DNA of 64,000 bases from Pelagerythrobacter rhizovicinus. Its GTDB lineage: Bacteria > Pseudomonadota > Alphaproteobacteria > Sphingomonadales > Sphingomonadaceae. The DNA is taken from the NCBI RefSeq assembly GCF_004135625.1, contig NZ_SDPV01000002.1:806001-870000 (forward strand). Direction: 5' to 3'. A program made the translations under genes and the position numbers. The notes under the pieces were generated by a model that had not been told where the DNA came from, searched no databases, and was given only the letters and a program-made list of their open reading frames with translations. The number at the start of each line of letters is the position of its first letter. Positions within the stretch are counted from its first letter, which is position 1. Below are positions 37,343-46,502 of this stretch, one piece after another.

Positions 37343-39028
37343 ATGATCCGCCGAATCCTAGCCGCCACCGCCGTGCTGGCGCTCGCCGCGTGCAATGTTG
37401 CCGTGGGCGATCCCGAGGGCGACACGGCACTCGACATCCCTGAGGTCGAAGTGCCGGAAATCTCCATCGAAACGATGAAGGAGGCGACACGCACGCTCTC
37501 GTCCGACGAATTCGAGGGCCGCCTGCCAGGCACCGCGGGCGAGGAGAAGACCGTCGCCTATATCGCCGAGCAGTTCGAGAAGGCCGGGCTCGAGCCGGGC
37601 AACAATGGTAGCTGGTTCCAGGACGTGCCGCTGGTCGAGATCACCGGACGCGATTTCGCGCCGCTGACCGTGAAGGCCGACGGCGAGACGATGAACTTCG
37701 ATTTCGGCGACGACTGGGTCGGCGTCTCCTACCGCGAAACGCCGACGACCAAGATCGAGAACAGCGAACTCGTCTTCGTCGGGTACGGCATCAATGCGCC
37801 GGAGAAGAACTGGAACGACTACGCCGGGATCGACATGACCGGAAAGACCGCGGTCATCCTGGTCAATGATCCCGACTATGAAGCGACAGCGCTGGAAGGC
37901 ACGTTCAACGGCAAGGCGATGACCTACTACGGCCGCTGGACCTACAAGTACGAGGAAGCCGCTCGCCAGGGCGCGACCGGCGCGATCATCGTGCACGATA
38001 CTTACCCGGCGTCGTACCCCTGGACGACGGTGAGGAACAGCTGGTCGGGCCCGCAGGCCTATGCCCAGCGCGAAGGCGGGGGGGCCGACCAGACCGTGAT
38101 GAACGGCTGGGTGCAGAAAGCGGTCGCCGAGCAGATCCTCGAGGCGACCGGACGCGACCTGGCCGAGCTTTCGGCCGCCGCGAAGAAAGAAGGCTTCAAG
38201 CCCGTGCCGCTCGGTGCGACGATTTCGACCGCGTTCGAGAATGACACGCGCACCTTCACTTCGAAGAACGTGATCGGCGTTCTGCCAGGGGCGAAGCGCC
38301 CCGAGGAATATGTGCTCCACACCGCGCACTGGGACCATCTCGGCCGCTGCGCCCCCGGCGAGGAGGACGAGATCTGCAACGGCGCAATCGACAACGCGAC
38401 CGGCACCGCGGCGCTGATTGCGCTGGCCGAGGCGCACGCCAAAGTCGGTCCGGCCGATCGGAGCCTGGTGTTCCTCGCCGTCACCGCGGAAGAGCAGGGT
38501 CTGCTCGGTTCCGAGTACTACGGCGCCAACCCGGTTTTCCCGCTCGAACAGACGGTCGGCGGCGTGAACATGGACGCGCTTTCGCTCGCGGGCCCGGCAA
38601 ACGACGTGACCGTCGTAGGGCCGGACAAGTCGCAGCTCGACGATTTCCTGACCGCGGCGCTGACCGCCGAAGGACGTGTAGGTACCCCCAACCCATCGCC
38701 CGAGGCCGGCTACTATTATCGCTCCGACCACTTCAGCATGGCCAAACGCGGATTGCCGATGCTCTACGTCGACGGCGGGCAGGATCTGGTCGAAGGCGGC
38801 ACCGAAGCGGGTGAGGCCTACGAGGCGCGCTACCGCGATACGGCCTATCACGCCGCGGGCGACGAGTACGACGAGAACTGGGACTGGTCCGGCGTCGAAC
38901 AGGACCTGCGCCTGTTCTATCGCCTCGGCCGGATGATGGCGATGTCGACCGCATGGCCCAATTGGCGCGAGGGCGACGAATTCCGCCGCATCCGCGACGA
39001 AGCCTGCGCCGCGGACGGCGGCTGCTGA
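37343..39028 (+). CDS. M28-family metallopeptidase lipoprotein with PA domain
   Basis: An exported Zn-aminopeptidase anchored by lipid. The 561-residue protein begins MIRRILAATAVLALAACN, lipobox LAAC (Cys17). An inserted protease-associated domain occupies about residues 110-260. The M28 catalytic domain follows, with Zn ligands in HTAHWDHLG, GAIDNATGTAA, the Glu pair AEEQGLLGSEYYG, NMDALSLAG and the late YHAAGDEYDENW. It probably trims peptides in the periplasm or at the surface. The agmatine deiminase-like gene follows after 29 nt on the same strand. Confidence 0.92.
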   Translation: MIRRILAATAVLALAACNVAVGDPEGDTALDIPEVEVPEISIETMKEATRTLSSDEFEGRLPGTAGEEKTVAYIAEQFEKAGLEPGNNGSWFQDVPLVEITGRDFAPLTVKADGETMNFDFGDDWVGVSYRETPTTKIENSELVFVGYGINAPEKNWNDYAGIDMTGKTAVILVNDPDYEATALEGTFNGKAMTYYGRWTYKYEEAARQGATGAIIVHDTYPASYPWTTVRNSWSGPQAYAQREGGGADQTVMNGWVQKAVAEQILEATGRDLAELSAAAKKEGFKPVPLGATISTAFENDTRTFTSKNVIGVLPGAKRPEEYVLHTAHWDHLGRCAPGEEDEICNGAIDNATGTAALIALAEAHAKVGPADRSLVFLAVTAEEQGLLGSEYYGANPVFPLEQTVGGVNMDALSLAGPANDVTVVGPDKSQLDDFLTAALTAEGRVGTPNPSPEAGYYYRSDHFSMAKRGLPMLYVDGGQDLVEGGTEAGEAYEARYRDTAYHAAGDEYDENWDWSGVEQDLRLFYRLGRMMAMSTAWPNWREGDEFRRIRDEACAADGGC

Positions 39029-39057
39029 CCGCCACCGCCCATTCGGAGCGACTTTCG

Positions 39058-40026
39058 ATGGCTATCTCGATGCCCCCCGAATGGGCGCCGCAGGCGTGGC
39101 TGTGGATCGGCTTCCCGCACGATGCCGACGAGTGGCCCGGCTATCTCGGCCGTGCACAGGAGCAGATCGCGGCTTTCGCCAACGCGGTCGCCGAAAGCGG
39201 CCAGGAGGTGCGCCTGCTGGTGCGTGACGCGGCAAACGAGGCGCGCGCACGCTCGCTCGTCTCGGGCGCGGTCAAGCTCGAGCGGCGCAGCTTCGGGGAC
39301 GTGTGGCTGCGCGACACCGGACCGCTCGTCCGCACGGACGGTTCGGCGCTGCGCTGTCTGTTCAACGGCTGGGGCGGCAAGTACCTGATGGAAGGCGACC
39401 AGACGATCGGTGCGGAGCTTGCGCAGGAGGCGGGGCTGCCCGTCGCCGGAGCGGACTGGATTCTCGAAGGCGGGGCAATCGACGGTGACGGAACCGGGCT
39501 CGTCGTCACGACCGAACAGTGCCTGCTCAACCCGAACCGCAACCCGGAACTCTTGCGCGAGGAGATCGAGGCGCGGCTCGCACGCGATCTCGGTTTCGAT
39601 CGCGTGCTATGGCTCGGCGAGGGACTGATCAACGACCATACCGACGGGCATGTCGACAACCTCGCCCGATTCGTTGCGCCGGGGCGTCTTGCGCTGCCGC
39701 GCGCCACGGGCAGAGACGATCCGAACGCGGCGATCTACGCCGATGCGAGGGACCGCGCGGAAGCGTTTGGTGTCGAGGTGGCCGAGATCCCCTCGCCCGG
39801 GCTCATCACGCGGGGCGATCTCGTGGAGCCGGCCAGCTACGCCAACTTCGCAATCACCACGAACCTCGTCGTCGTGCCGACGTTCGGCTCGATCCACGAT
39901 GCGGACGGCGTCGCCGCCATCGCCGCGCTGTTTCCCGACCGAGCGACCATCGGCCTTCCCGCCGATGCGGTGCTCGCGGGCGGCGGCGGCTTTCACTGCG
40001 CCAGCCAGCAGATGCCGGCGCTTTGA
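39058..40026 (+). CDS. Agmatine/peptidylarginine deiminase family protein
   Basis: Hydrolyses a guanidino group, probably agmatine to N-carbamoylputrescine. The 322-residue protein shows EWAPQAWLWIGFPHDADEWPG at the N-terminus, FGDVWLRDTGPLV near residue 80, the catalytic acids and His in INDHTDGHVDNLARF near residue 195, and the nucleophile Cys314 in GGGGFHCASQQMPAL at the end. Start at 39058 with CGGAGCG upstream. Lies 29 nt after the M28 peptidase. Porphyromonas-type peptidylarginine deiminases share the fold, so the exact substrate remains uncertain. Confidence 0.9.
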   Translation: MAISMPPEWAPQAWLWIGFPHDADEWPGYLGRAQEQIAAFANAVAESGQEVRLLVRDAANEARARSLVSGAVKLERRSFGDVWLRDTGPLVRTDGSALRCLFNGWGGKYLMEGDQTIGAELAQEAGLPVAGADWILEGGAIDGDGTGLVVTTEQCLLNPNRNPELLREEIEARLARDLGFDRVLWLGEGLINDHTDGHVDNLARFVAPGRLALPRATGRDDPNAAIYADARDRAEAFGVEVAEIPSPGLITRGDLVEPASYANFAITTNLVVVPTFGSIHDADGVAAIAALFPDRATIGLPADAVLAGGGGFHCASQQMPAL

Positions 40027-40074
40027 TCCGGTCTTTAACGCTTCCTTAGCGGCCGGCGGCGCAGGTTTGGCTGC

Positions 40075-40206
40075 ATGGCATGTGCGATCGCTCTCGCCCG
40101 CAGGAACGGACATCGCGCGATCGACGCGCTGCGCATGGCCGTAGTGGCAGGATGCGCGCTGGCGCTGATCGCGGCGGACGCCGCGTTGCCGGGCTTGTCC
40201 CTATAG
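40075..40206 (+). CDS. Possible 43-residue membrane peptide
   Basis: A small open frame in the 174-nt gap between the deiminase and the convergent TauE gene. It encodes ACAIALARRNGHRAIDALRM followed by a hydrophobic stretch, AVVAGCALALIAADAALPGL, that could span the membrane. CAGG lies 9 nt before the ATG. Its stop TAG and the TAG of TauE abut in the palindrome CTATAG (40201-40206). I do not recognise a family, and chance is possible in GC-rich DNA. Confidence 0.3.
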   Translation: MACAIALARRNGHRAIDALRMAVVAGCALALIAADAALPGLSL

Positions 40207-40941
40207 CAGCTTGATCAGCGCGGCGATCGCCGCTGCTGCCAGCACCACGGCCACGAAGATCCGCCATGTGGCGTCGGCGATCCGGCCGAACGCAAGGCTC
40301 CCCAACCAGTTGCCGAGCAGCACAATAGGCAGAAGCGCCGCGCCCAGCGCAAGCTGACGCCAGTGCAGCTCTCCCAGGAGGGCGCCCGAAGCAAGTCCGG
40401 CTCCCGAAGCGAAGGTGAAGATCAGGATCATCGACGCCTTCGCCATTGCCCGCGGTATCGCCCGCCCGACGTAGTACGGGACCACGGGTGGGCCTGGCAT
40501 TCCGGCGAAGCCGGTCAGGAACCCGCTTGAAAGCCCAGTCAGCGCGGTCGTCGCCTTGCCCGGAAGATCGGCCGGGCGAGACGGGAGCAGGATGGCTGCA
40601 AATGCGGAGAGCGCGACCAGCGCGATCAGGAGCCGCGCGAGCGGCGCGGGGGTGGCAGAGAGCACGGCCAGCCCGGGAAGCGTCGCGAGGAGGACCAGGC
40701 CGGCAATGACCCAGGCGGAGCGCTCGGCATGCTGACGCAGACGTCTGAACTCGCTGAGCCCGAGCAGCAGCGAGACGGTATTGGTCACCAGCACCGCCTC
40801 CACCGGCGTGAGCGCCAGCGCGAGCACCGGCACCAGCAGGATCGCCATGCCGAACCCCGTAAGCCCGCGCACGAACGCCGCGCCGAATCCGCTCGCCAGC
40901 GCCACCGCGATCTGAAGCAGGGTGAAATCGGCGATCAGCAT
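40201..40941 (-). CDS. TauE/SafE-family sulfite or anion exporter
   Basis: A 246-residue inner-membrane protein with about eight hydrophobic helices. It shows the family's paired motif: FGAAFVRGLTGFGMAILLVP in the first half and TALTGLSSGFLTGFAGMPGPPVVPYY in the second, an inverted internal repeat. Substrates of this family are sulfite, taurine-derived or other organic anions; the actual one is not readable. The start at 40941 overlaps the preceding GNAT gene by 7 nt, and that gene overlaps thrS, so the three are co-transcribed. Confidence 0.9.
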   Translation of the reverse strand: MLIADFTLLQIAVALASGFGAAFVRGLTGFGMAILLVPVLALALTPVEAVLVTNTVSLLLGLSEFRRLRQHAERSAWVIAGLVLLATLPGLAVLSATPAPLARLLIALVALSAFAAILLPSRPADLPGKATTALTGLSSGFLTGFAGMPGPPVVPYYVGRAIPRAMAKASMILIFTFASGAGLASGALLGELHWRQLALGAALLPIVLLGNWLGSLAFGRIADATWRIFVAVVLAAAAIAALIKLL

Positions 40942-41402
40942 TCCTCGCTCGACCGGTTGCCCATGCCTCCCGCGTAGCGCAACCGGACGAGCGGATAAGG
41001 GCGCCCTTGCGGATCGGTTTCCGATCGCCCGATCCGCACGAAGCCGCGTGCCTCGTAGAACGGCAGCGCATTGCTGGCCTGCTCGCTTGCCTCGACCGTC
41101 GCATGCGGCGACAGAGTGAGCGCGTGCTCGACCAGGGCCGTGCCATAGCCCTTCCCGTGCACCGCGGGATCGACGAACAGCGCGTCGATCTCCTCACCCT
41201 CCATCACGAGGAATCCGCGAACGTGTCCGTCGCCATCCTCGGCGAGCCACAGCTCGGCCCGAGGCAGGAACTGCTCCGCCACCATGCGGTCGATCTCGAG
41301 GCGATCCTCGGGCGTCAGGAAGCCATGCGTCGCATCGACCGCCGCACGCCATATTTCGAGCGCGCGCGGAACGTCCGCCGGCGATCCTCGGCGGATCTTC
41401 AC
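40935..41402 (-). CDS. GNAT-family N-acetyltransferase
   Basis: A 155-residue acetyl-CoA-dependent acetyltransferase. The acetyl-CoA-binding motif A is visible as [25 protein letters not shown] (V-x5-G-x-G-x-G/A form), and motif B as [31 protein letters not shown]. This resembles the YafP/PhnO-like group, whose substrate is unknown. The start is GTG at 41402, overlapping the thrS stop (GTGA). Part of a thrS-GNAT-TauE transcript. Confidence 0.9.
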   Translation of the reverse strand: MKIRRGSPADVPRALEIWRAAVDATHGFLTPEDRLEIDRMVAEQFLPRAELWLAEDGDGHVRGFLVMEGEEIDALFVDPAVHGKGYGTALVEHALTLSPHATVEASEQASNALPFYEARGFVRIGRSETDPQGRPYPLVRLRYAGGMGNRSSEEC

Positions 41403-43396
41403 CGCAGGTCGGGCGGGGTCGCGGCCTCGCGAAGCATCGCGATCGCCTCCTCGAGCGGCATGACCTTCTGCTGCTGCTCGCCGAGCGTGCGGACCGCGAC
41501 GGTGCCCTCATCCGCCTCGCGCTTGCCGACGACCAGCAGGTGGGGGACCTTGGCCAGGCTGTGCTCGCGCACCTTGTAGTTGATCTTCTCGTTGCGAAGA
41601 TCGCTCTCGACCCGGATACCCGCCGCTTCGAGCTTGCGAACGGCGTCTCGCGCATAATCGTCCGCATCGGAAACGATCGTCGCCACGACCGCCTGTGTGG
41701 GGGCGAGCCATGCCGGCAGGCGGCCCGCGAAATGTTCGATCAGGATGCCGATGAAACGCTCGTAGGAGCCGAAGATGGCGCGGTGGAGCATGATCGGGCG
41801 GTGCTTCTCCCCGTCCTCCCCGATATAGCTCGCGTCGAGCCGCTCGGGCAGGACGCGGTCGGACTGGATCGTGCCGACCTGCCAGGTGCGGCCGATTGCG
41901 TCGGTCAGGTGCCATTCGAGCTTGGGTGCGTAGAACGCGCCTTCCCCCGGGAGCTCCTCCCAGCCGTACTCGTCCGTGGCGAGCCCCGCCTCGATCACCG
42001 CGCTGCGCAGTTCCGCCTCGGCGAGATCCCAGTCGGCATCCGATCCGAAGCGCTTTTCCGGCCGCAGCGCGAGCTTGATCTCGTAGGTGAAGCCGAAGTC
42101 CCTGTAGACCCGGTCCGCCAGCTCGCAAAACTTGCGCACTTCCTCGACGATCTGGTCCTCGCGGCAGAAGATGTGCGCATCATCCTGCGTGAACTGGCGC
42201 ACGCGCATCAGCCCGTGAAGCGCGCCGTGCGGCTCGTTGCGGTGGCAGCAGCCGTTCTCGTAGAGGCGCAACGGAAGGTCGCGGTAGGACTTGATGCCCT
42301 GCTTGAACACCAGCACGTGCGCCGGGCAGTTCATCGGCTTGAGGGCCATCCACTCGGCCGCGTCGGAGACCAGCGGACCCTCGTCCTCGACGTTCGGCAC
42401 CTCGTCGGGGATGACGAACATGTTCTCGCGGTATTTGCCCCAGTGGCCCGACTGTTCCCACTGGCGCGCGTCCAGCACCTGCGGCGTCTTGATCTCGCGG
42501 TAGCCGGCGCCGTCGATCGCGCGGCGCATATAGGCCTCGAGCTCGCGCCACACGCGGTAGCCCTGCGGATGCCAGAAGACGCTGCCGTGCGCCTCCTCCT
42601 GCAAGTGGAACAGGTCCATCTCGCGGCCGAGCTTGCGATGGTCGCGCTTGGCGGCCTCCTCCAGCTTGTGGAGATGCGCATCGAGCTGCTTCTTGTTGAG
42701 CCAGCCGGTGCCGTAGATGCGCGTGAGCTGCGCGTTGCGCTGGTCGCCGCGCCAGTAGGCGCCGGCCACACGCATCAGCTTGAATGCCTGCGGGTCGAGC
42801 TTGCCGGTGCTGGCGAGGTGCGGACCGCGGCACATGTCGAGCCAGTCCTCACCCGACCAGTAGACCGTCAGCTCCTCGTCCTCGGGCAGTTCCTTCGCCC
42901 ATTCGGCCTTGAAGGTCTCACCTTCGGCTTCCCACTTCTCGATCAGCCGTTCCCGCGTCCAGACCTCGCGCCGCAGCGGTTTGTCGGCGCGGATGATCTC
43001 ACGCATCTTCTCCTCGATCGCGGGCAGGTCGTCCATCGAGAAGGGCTCGCGCGTGTCGGGCGCCTTCACATCGTAGTAGAAGCCGTCGTCTGTCGCCGGA
43101 CCGAAGGTGATCTGCGTGCCCGGCCAGAGCGCCTGGACCGCTTCGGCCAGCACATGGGCGTAGTCGTGGCGGACGAGTTCGAGCGCCTCTTCCTCGTCAC
43201 GGGCGGTGATCAGCGCGAGGTCCGCATCGCGCTCCAACGGCCGCATGATGTCGCGGACCTCCCCGTTCACGCGCGCGGCGAGCGCGGCCTTGGCGAGCCC
43301 GGGCCCGATCGCGGCGGCGACGTCAGCCGGCGTCGTTCCGGGCTCGACCTCGCGCACCGAACCGTCGGGCAGGCTGATCTTGAGCAGTTCCGTCAT
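41399..43396 (-). CDS. thrS: Threonyl-tRNA synthetase
   Basis: Charges tRNA-Thr. The 665-residue class II synthetase has an N-terminal TGS domain ([27 protein letters not shown]), the editing domain with [12 protein letters not shown] and later HLASTGKL, and the catalytic core with [28 protein letters not shown] (motif 2 and zinc ligand Cys) and the histidine in [14 protein letters not shown]. The C-terminal anticodon-binding domain contains [12 protein letters not shown]. Start ATG at 43396. Followed directly by the GNAT gene. Confidence 0.98.
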   Translation of the reverse strand: MTELLKISLPDGSVREVEPGTTPADVAAAIGPGLAKAALAARVNGEVRDIMRPLERDADLALITARDEEEALELVRHDYAHVLAEAVQALWPGTQITFGPATDDGFYYDVKAPDTREPFSMDDLPAIEEKMREIIRADKPLRREVWTRERLIEKWEAEGETFKAEWAKELPEDEELTVYWSGEDWLDMCRGPHLASTGKLDPQAFKLMRVAGAYWRGDQRNAQLTRIYGTGWLNKKQLDAHLHKLEEAAKRDHRKLGREMDLFHLQEEAHGSVFWHPQGYRVWRELEAYMRRAIDGAGYREIKTPQVLDARQWEQSGHWGKYRENMFVIPDEVPNVEDEGPLVSDAAEWMALKPMNCPAHVLVFKQGIKSYRDLPLRLYENGCCHRNEPHGALHGLMRVRQFTQDDAHIFCREDQIVEEVRKFCELADRVYRDFGFTYEIKLALRPEKRFGSDADWDLAEAELRSAVIEAGLATDEYGWEELPGEGAFYAPKLEWHLTDAIGRTWQVGTIQSDRVLPERLDASYIGEDGEKHRPIMLHRAIFGSYERFIGILIEHFAGRLPAWLAPTQAVVATIVSDADDYARDAVRKLEAAGIRVESDLRNEKINYKVREHSLAKVPHLLVVGKREADEGTVAVRTLGEQQQKVMPLEEAIAMLREAATPPDLR

Positions 43397-43790
43397 CGTT
43401 TCGTACCGTCCTTTGGCGCGGCGCTGTGAGCGCCCCCTTTGCGGTCGCCCATGGCACAGCGCAGCGCGCCCTTGAAGAGCGGCGTTGAGGTTGATCGCAA
43501 TTTCGGGAGGAACGCCGCACCGCCCGAAACCGGGCGGCGGCGGATCGCGTCAGACCGCGACCGACCGCCCCCGGGGAGCCCGGGTGGTGGTAGTCGTGGC
43601 AGTGATCCGCAGCGCGTTCATGACAGGCGAGATAACCGCGAAGGATTAACGGTTCAAGTCACTGATCCCTTGCAAAAGCCCGGCGCAGACCCGGGTTGTT
43701 GACAAGCTCACGCGCCATCCTGTCATGGTCGCTTGACAGACGCACGTCCGGTGTCTAATCTGCTTTACATTCTTGCAATGGAGCTTGACC
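43397..43790. other. Intergenic region between thrS and the divergent membrane-protein cassette
   Basis: This 394-nt stretch holds the thrS leader on the left and a promoter for the rightward cassette on the right. GC-rich inverted repeats occur near 43535-43600 (CCGCCCGAAACCGGGCGGCGG, CCGGGGAGCCCGGG), which could form a leader structure for thrS on the minus strand. I found no ORF with a ribosome site; the open frame at 43439-43702 is Arg/Pro-rich and has no family features. A TTGACA at 43699 lacks a usable -10. Confidence 0.5.
43733..43761 (+). promoter_or_regulatory. Sigma-70-type promoter for the 43791 cassette
   Basis: A perfect TTGACA at 43733-43738 is followed after 17 nt by TAATCT at 43756-43761 as the -10, about 30 nt before the first start codon. 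The -10 is weak but the spacing is ideal. Inference from pattern only. Confidence 0.5.
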
Positions 43791-43961
43791 ATGAGTGCTG
43801 CACGACCATTCTTCTGGGCCCTTGCCGTGATCACCGTCGCGGTGCTCAACATCGTCGGAGTCCTGCCCGACTGGACCACCATCGCAGCCATTTTGACGCT
43901 CCCCTTCTTCGCCGCCGTGACGCGCAGCCGGTGCGGCAGCGCATGCGGAGAGGCCCGGTGA
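43791..43961 (+). CDS. Small two-helix membrane protein
   Basis: A 56-residue protein with two hydrophobic segments, FFWALAVITVAVLNIVGVLP and TTIAAILTLPFFAAVT, and a short basic tail. GGAG is 7 nt before the ATG. Its stop overlaps the GTG of the next gene (GTGA), so translation is coupled. No family recognised. It is the first gene of a three-gene set ending in an XRE-type regulator. Confidence 0.65.
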   Translation: MSAARPFFWALAVITVAVLNIVGVLPDWTTIAAILTLPFFAAVTRSRCGSACGEAR

Positions 43962-44566
43962 CTGCCGAAGTCACAGGGCGTGGCGGCCGCTCGCGCTGGT
44001 TCTGGGCGGGAATGATGTTCGCGTCGTTCGGGGCGATCGCCGCGCTCAGGATCACCGATGCGATCGGGGAGCCGACCGGATTCATCCTGCTGGCCTGCGC
44101 CATGCTGCTGATTATTCCGCTTACCCGCGCCGGCCTTGCGCATCAGCGGACTACCGGTCACCTCAGCCCGGCGGTGGTGCGCTACACGCGGCGGTTCACG
44201 GTCGCGTCGCTCGGCTACATGCTCGGCCTCGGCATCGCGATCACGCTCAACGAACGAATGGAAGTGTCCGGCGCCGGCGCGTTCGCGATCGCCCTGCTGC
44301 CGGTGCTGCCGATCTTCGCCATGATCTGGGCCATGGCGCGCTACCTGATCGAGGAGGACGACGAGTTCCTGCGCCACCGTGCCACGATGGCCTCGCTGTT
44401 TGGGCTGGGCTTGGTGCTGGCGGTGGGCAGCTTCTGGGGCTTCCTCGAAACCTTCGGTGTGGTGCCGCACGTCTGGGCCTGGTGGACCTTCCCGGCCTGG
44501 GCGATCGGCATGGGGATCGCGCAATGCTGGATGAGCTGGCGCGATCGGGCCGGGGCCGAATCATGA
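43958..44566 (+). CDS. Membrane protein of unknown function, linked to an XRE regulator
   Basis: A 202-residue protein with about six membrane helices, from FWAGMMFASFGAIAALRI to WWTFPAWAIGMGIAQCWM. Charged segments lie between helices 2 and 3 (HQRTTGHLSPAVVRYTRRF) and 4 and 5 (YLIEEDDEFLRHRAT). The start is GTG at 43958 with GGAGAGG upstream. Its stop overlaps the ATG of the XRE regulator (ATGA). Comparable arrangements of a membrane protein followed by a tiny XRE protein occur in other bacteria, where the function is mostly unexplored. I do not recognise the family. Confidence 0.72.
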   Translation: MTAEVTGRGGRSRWFWAGMMFASFGAIAALRITDAIGEPTGFILLACAMLLIIPLTRAGLAHQRTTGHLSPAVVRYTRRFTVASLGYMLGLGIAITLNERMEVSGAGAFAIALLPVLPIFAMIWAMARYLIEEDDEFLRHRATMASLFGLGLVLAVGSFWGFLETFGVVPHVWAWWTFPAWAIGMGIAQCWMSWRDRAGAES

Positions 44567-44754
44567 AGAATCGGCTCAAGGTCCTGCGCGCCGAACGCAA
44601 CTGGAGTCAGCAGGACCTCGCGCAGCGGCTCGAAGTCTCCCGCCAGAGCGTGAACGCGATCGAGACCGGCCGCTACGACCCGTCGCTGCCGCTCGCGTTC
44701 CGTATCGCGGCATTGTTCGAAATGCCGATCGAAGCTATATTCGCGCCCGATTGA
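44563..44754 (+). CDS. XRE-family transcriptional regulator, minimal form
   Basis: A 63-residue protein consisting of a single helix-turn-helix domain: KNRLKVLRAERNWSQQDLAQRLEVSRQSVNAIETGRYDPSLPLAFRIAALFEMPIEAIFAPD. The recognition helix is VSRQSVNAIE. This matches the compact YgzD/YozG-like group. Coupled by ATGA to the membrane protein before it, so it is probably made at a fixed ratio to it. It may control its own operon; no operator is identified. Confidence 0.93.
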   Translation: MKNRLKVLRAERNWSQQDLAQRLEVSRQSVNAIETGRYDPSLPLAFRIAALFEMPIEAIFAPD

Positions 44755-44763
44755 GAGAGAGCC

Positions 44764-44868
44764 ATGACGCACATCGCCACATTGCTGCTTGCTTGTCTCG
44801 CGCTTTCCGCTTGCGGCGACCGTGCCGAGGAGCCGCCGCCGCCGTTCGACGTGCCCGACGTCTATTGA
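44764..44868 (+). CDS. Very small lipoprotein
   Basis: A 34-residue lipoprotein: THIATLLLACLALSACGDRAEEPPPPFDVPDVY. It has a signal peptide with lipobox LSAC (Cys16), leaving a mature peptide of only 19 residues with a proline run. AGAGAGCC precedes the ATG, and it lies 9 nt after the XRE gene, so it probably shares its transcript. Recognised by its lipobox only; no family known to me. Confidence 0.6.
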   Translation: MTHIATLLLACLALSACGDRAEEPPPPFDVPDVY

Positions 44869-44911
44869 CCCCGGTTGCCATGCTCCACACGTTGGGGGCA
44901 TGGCTTTGGGC

Positions 44912-45649
44912 ATGACCGACATCCAGCATCACACAATGCCCGATGGGCGCCGCGTCGCGTTTCGCCTGCATCCAGGCCCCGGGCCGGCGATCGTGTTCCT
45001 GCCGGGCTATATGTCCGACATGGCCGGCGGCAAGGCGACGGCAGTGCTCGACTGGGCGCAACGCAACGCCCGCGCCTGTCTGCTCCTCGACTACTCCGGC
45101 TGCGGCGAGAGCGAGGGGGACTTCGCGGACGGTACGCTTTCGCGCTGGCGCGAGGAAGTGCTCGAGCTGATCCACGCAAAAGTTCCGGGGCCGGTGATCC
45201 TCGTCGGCTCGTCGATGGGCGGGTGGCTGATGCTCCTTGTCGGCGAAGCGCTCGGCAGCCGGCTCGCCGGAATGGTCGGCATTGCTGCAGCACCGGACTT
45301 CTCCGACTGGGGTTTCGACGAGGCGCAGAAGGCCGACCTGCGCGACGGGCGCACGATCTACGAAGAGAACCCTTACGGCCCCGAACCGACGCCGACGCAT
45401 GCGAAATTCTGGCAAGATGCCGAGAGGCTGCGCCTGCTCGGTCGCACGCTTGCGATCGATTGTCCCGTGCGTCTGCTCCACGGCCAGCGCGATGCCGACG
45501 TGCCCTGGGAAGTGAGCCTTCGCACCGCCGGCGCGCTGCGTTCGGACGATGTACAGGTGACACTGGTCAAGGACGGGGACCACCGTCTCTCGCGCGAACA
45601 AGACATCGCCTTGCTGTTGCGGACGGTGGCCTCGCTCCCCAACCAGTGA
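44912..45649 (+). CDS. Alpha/beta hydrolase
   Basis: A 245-residue serine hydrolase. The nucleophile Ser101 is in VGSSMGGW (G-x-S-x-G); the acid is in LHGQRDADVPW and the histidine in VKDGDHRLS. The oxyanion strand reads IVFLPGYMSDMAGGKA, and LLLDYSGCGESEGDF follows, the pattern of the ABHD10/palmitoyl-thioesterase-like group. No signal peptide, so it is cytoplasmic. An ATG at 44900 (MALG extension) is an equally possible start, since the spacing of the upstream GGGGG suits neither perfectly. The TPR gene follows after 16 nt. Confidence 0.85.
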   Translation: MTDIQHHTMPDGRRVAFRLHPGPGPAIVFLPGYMSDMAGGKATAVLDWAQRNARACLLLDYSGCGESEGDFADGTLSRWREEVLELIHAKVPGPVILVGSSMGGWLMLLVGEALGSRLAGMVGIAAAPDFSDWGFDEAQKADLRDGRTIYEENPYGPEPTPTHAKFWQDAERLRLLGRTLAIDCPVRLLHGQRDADVPWEVSLRTAGALRSDDVQVTLVKDGDHRLSREQDIALLLRTVASLPNQ

Positions 45650-45665
45650 ACGGACCCTGCTTCTC

Positions 45666-46502
45666 ATGACCGTCCTTCTCGCTCTTCTGCTTCAGGTCGG
45701 CCCGGCGCCGGCGATCGAACCGATCTCGCCAATTCCCGAGGAACTTCAGGAACAGCGCGAACGCACGCGGGCGCGCCGGAACGCTTATGTCGAGGTTCTT
45801 CCCGAGACGAGCCGGCTGGCGCAGTGCCTGACGCGCACGCGGGAGGACCCCGGCGCCGCCGCGAACGAGGCCCACGAATGGCTCACCGCCGCCGGCGGCC
45901 CCGACCGCGGCGATGCGGCGCAATGCCTCGGCGTGGCGCAGGCGCGGCTCGGCCAGCAGAGTCAGGCAGCCGGCACCTTCCTGCAGGCCCGCGACGCTAC
46001 ACCGCCTGGCGATCATCGTGCGCGGGCGCTGCGCGGAGGGCTGGCGGGCGGCGCCCTGCTGGCACAGGGGAACCCGGCGGGCGCGCTTGAACTGCTCGAT
46101 GTGGCACGAGTAGATGCGCAGGCGGCGGGCGAGGAGGCAATTCTCGGCCAGATCGCGATCGACCGCGCAATCGCGCTCGTTGCGCTCGAACGGCTCGAAG
46201 AGGCTGAAACCGCGCTGGAGACCGCACGCGCAGCGCTGCCGGACAACGTCGACGCCTGGCTGCTTTCGGCGACGCTGTCGCGGCGGCACGGGAAACTTGA
46301 CGAGGCGCAGGCGCGGATCGAGCGCGCGGCCGTGCTCGACCCTCTCGACCCCGGTGTCGGACTCGAAGCCGGAGTCATCGCCGCGATGGCAGGCCGCGAC
46401 GACGCGGCGCGCAAGAACTGGCGCTCCGTGATCGAGGCCGCGCCCGGCAGCGACGCCGCTGCAACCGCACAAGCTTATCTCGAGCAGCTGGACGCCCCAT
46501 GA
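45666..46502 (+). CDS. TPR-repeat protein, probably exported
   Basis: A 278-residue helical-repeat protein. A short hydrophobic N-terminus (MTVLLALLLQVGPAPAIEP) looks like a signal sequence. From about residue 75 there are TPR-like helix pairs such as DAAQCLGVAQARLGQQSQAAGTFLQARD, ALVALERLEEAETALETARAALPDN and ATLSRRHGKLDEAQARIERAAVLDP. TPR proteins assemble complexes; partners are unknown. Its stop overlaps the ATG of the LLM oxidoreductase gene (ATGA), so the two are coupled. Confidence 0.85.
   Translation: MTVLLALLLQVGPAPAIEPISPIPEELQEQRERTRARRNAYVEVLPETSRLAQCLTRTREDPGAAANEAHEWLTAAGGPDRGDAAQCLGVAQARLGQQSQAAGTFLQARDATPPGDHRARALRGGLAGGALLAQGNPAGALELLDVARVDAQAAGEEAILGQIAIDRAIALVALERLEEAETALETARAALPDNVDAWLLSATLSRRHGKLDEAQARIERAAVLDPLDPGVGLEAGVIAAMAGRDDAARKNWRSVIEAAPGSDAAATAQAYLEQLDAP

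Noticed and set aside
43439-43702. An 87-codon plus-strand open frame between thrS and the membrane cassette.
   Set aside because: No ribosome site, Arg/Pro-rich composition and no hydrophobic or domain pattern; the stretch is better explained as thrS leader.
43699-43704. A perfect TTGACA upstream of the cassette promoter.
   Set aside because: No acceptable -10 at 16-18 nt; the second TTGACA at 43733 has better spacing to a -10-like hexamer.
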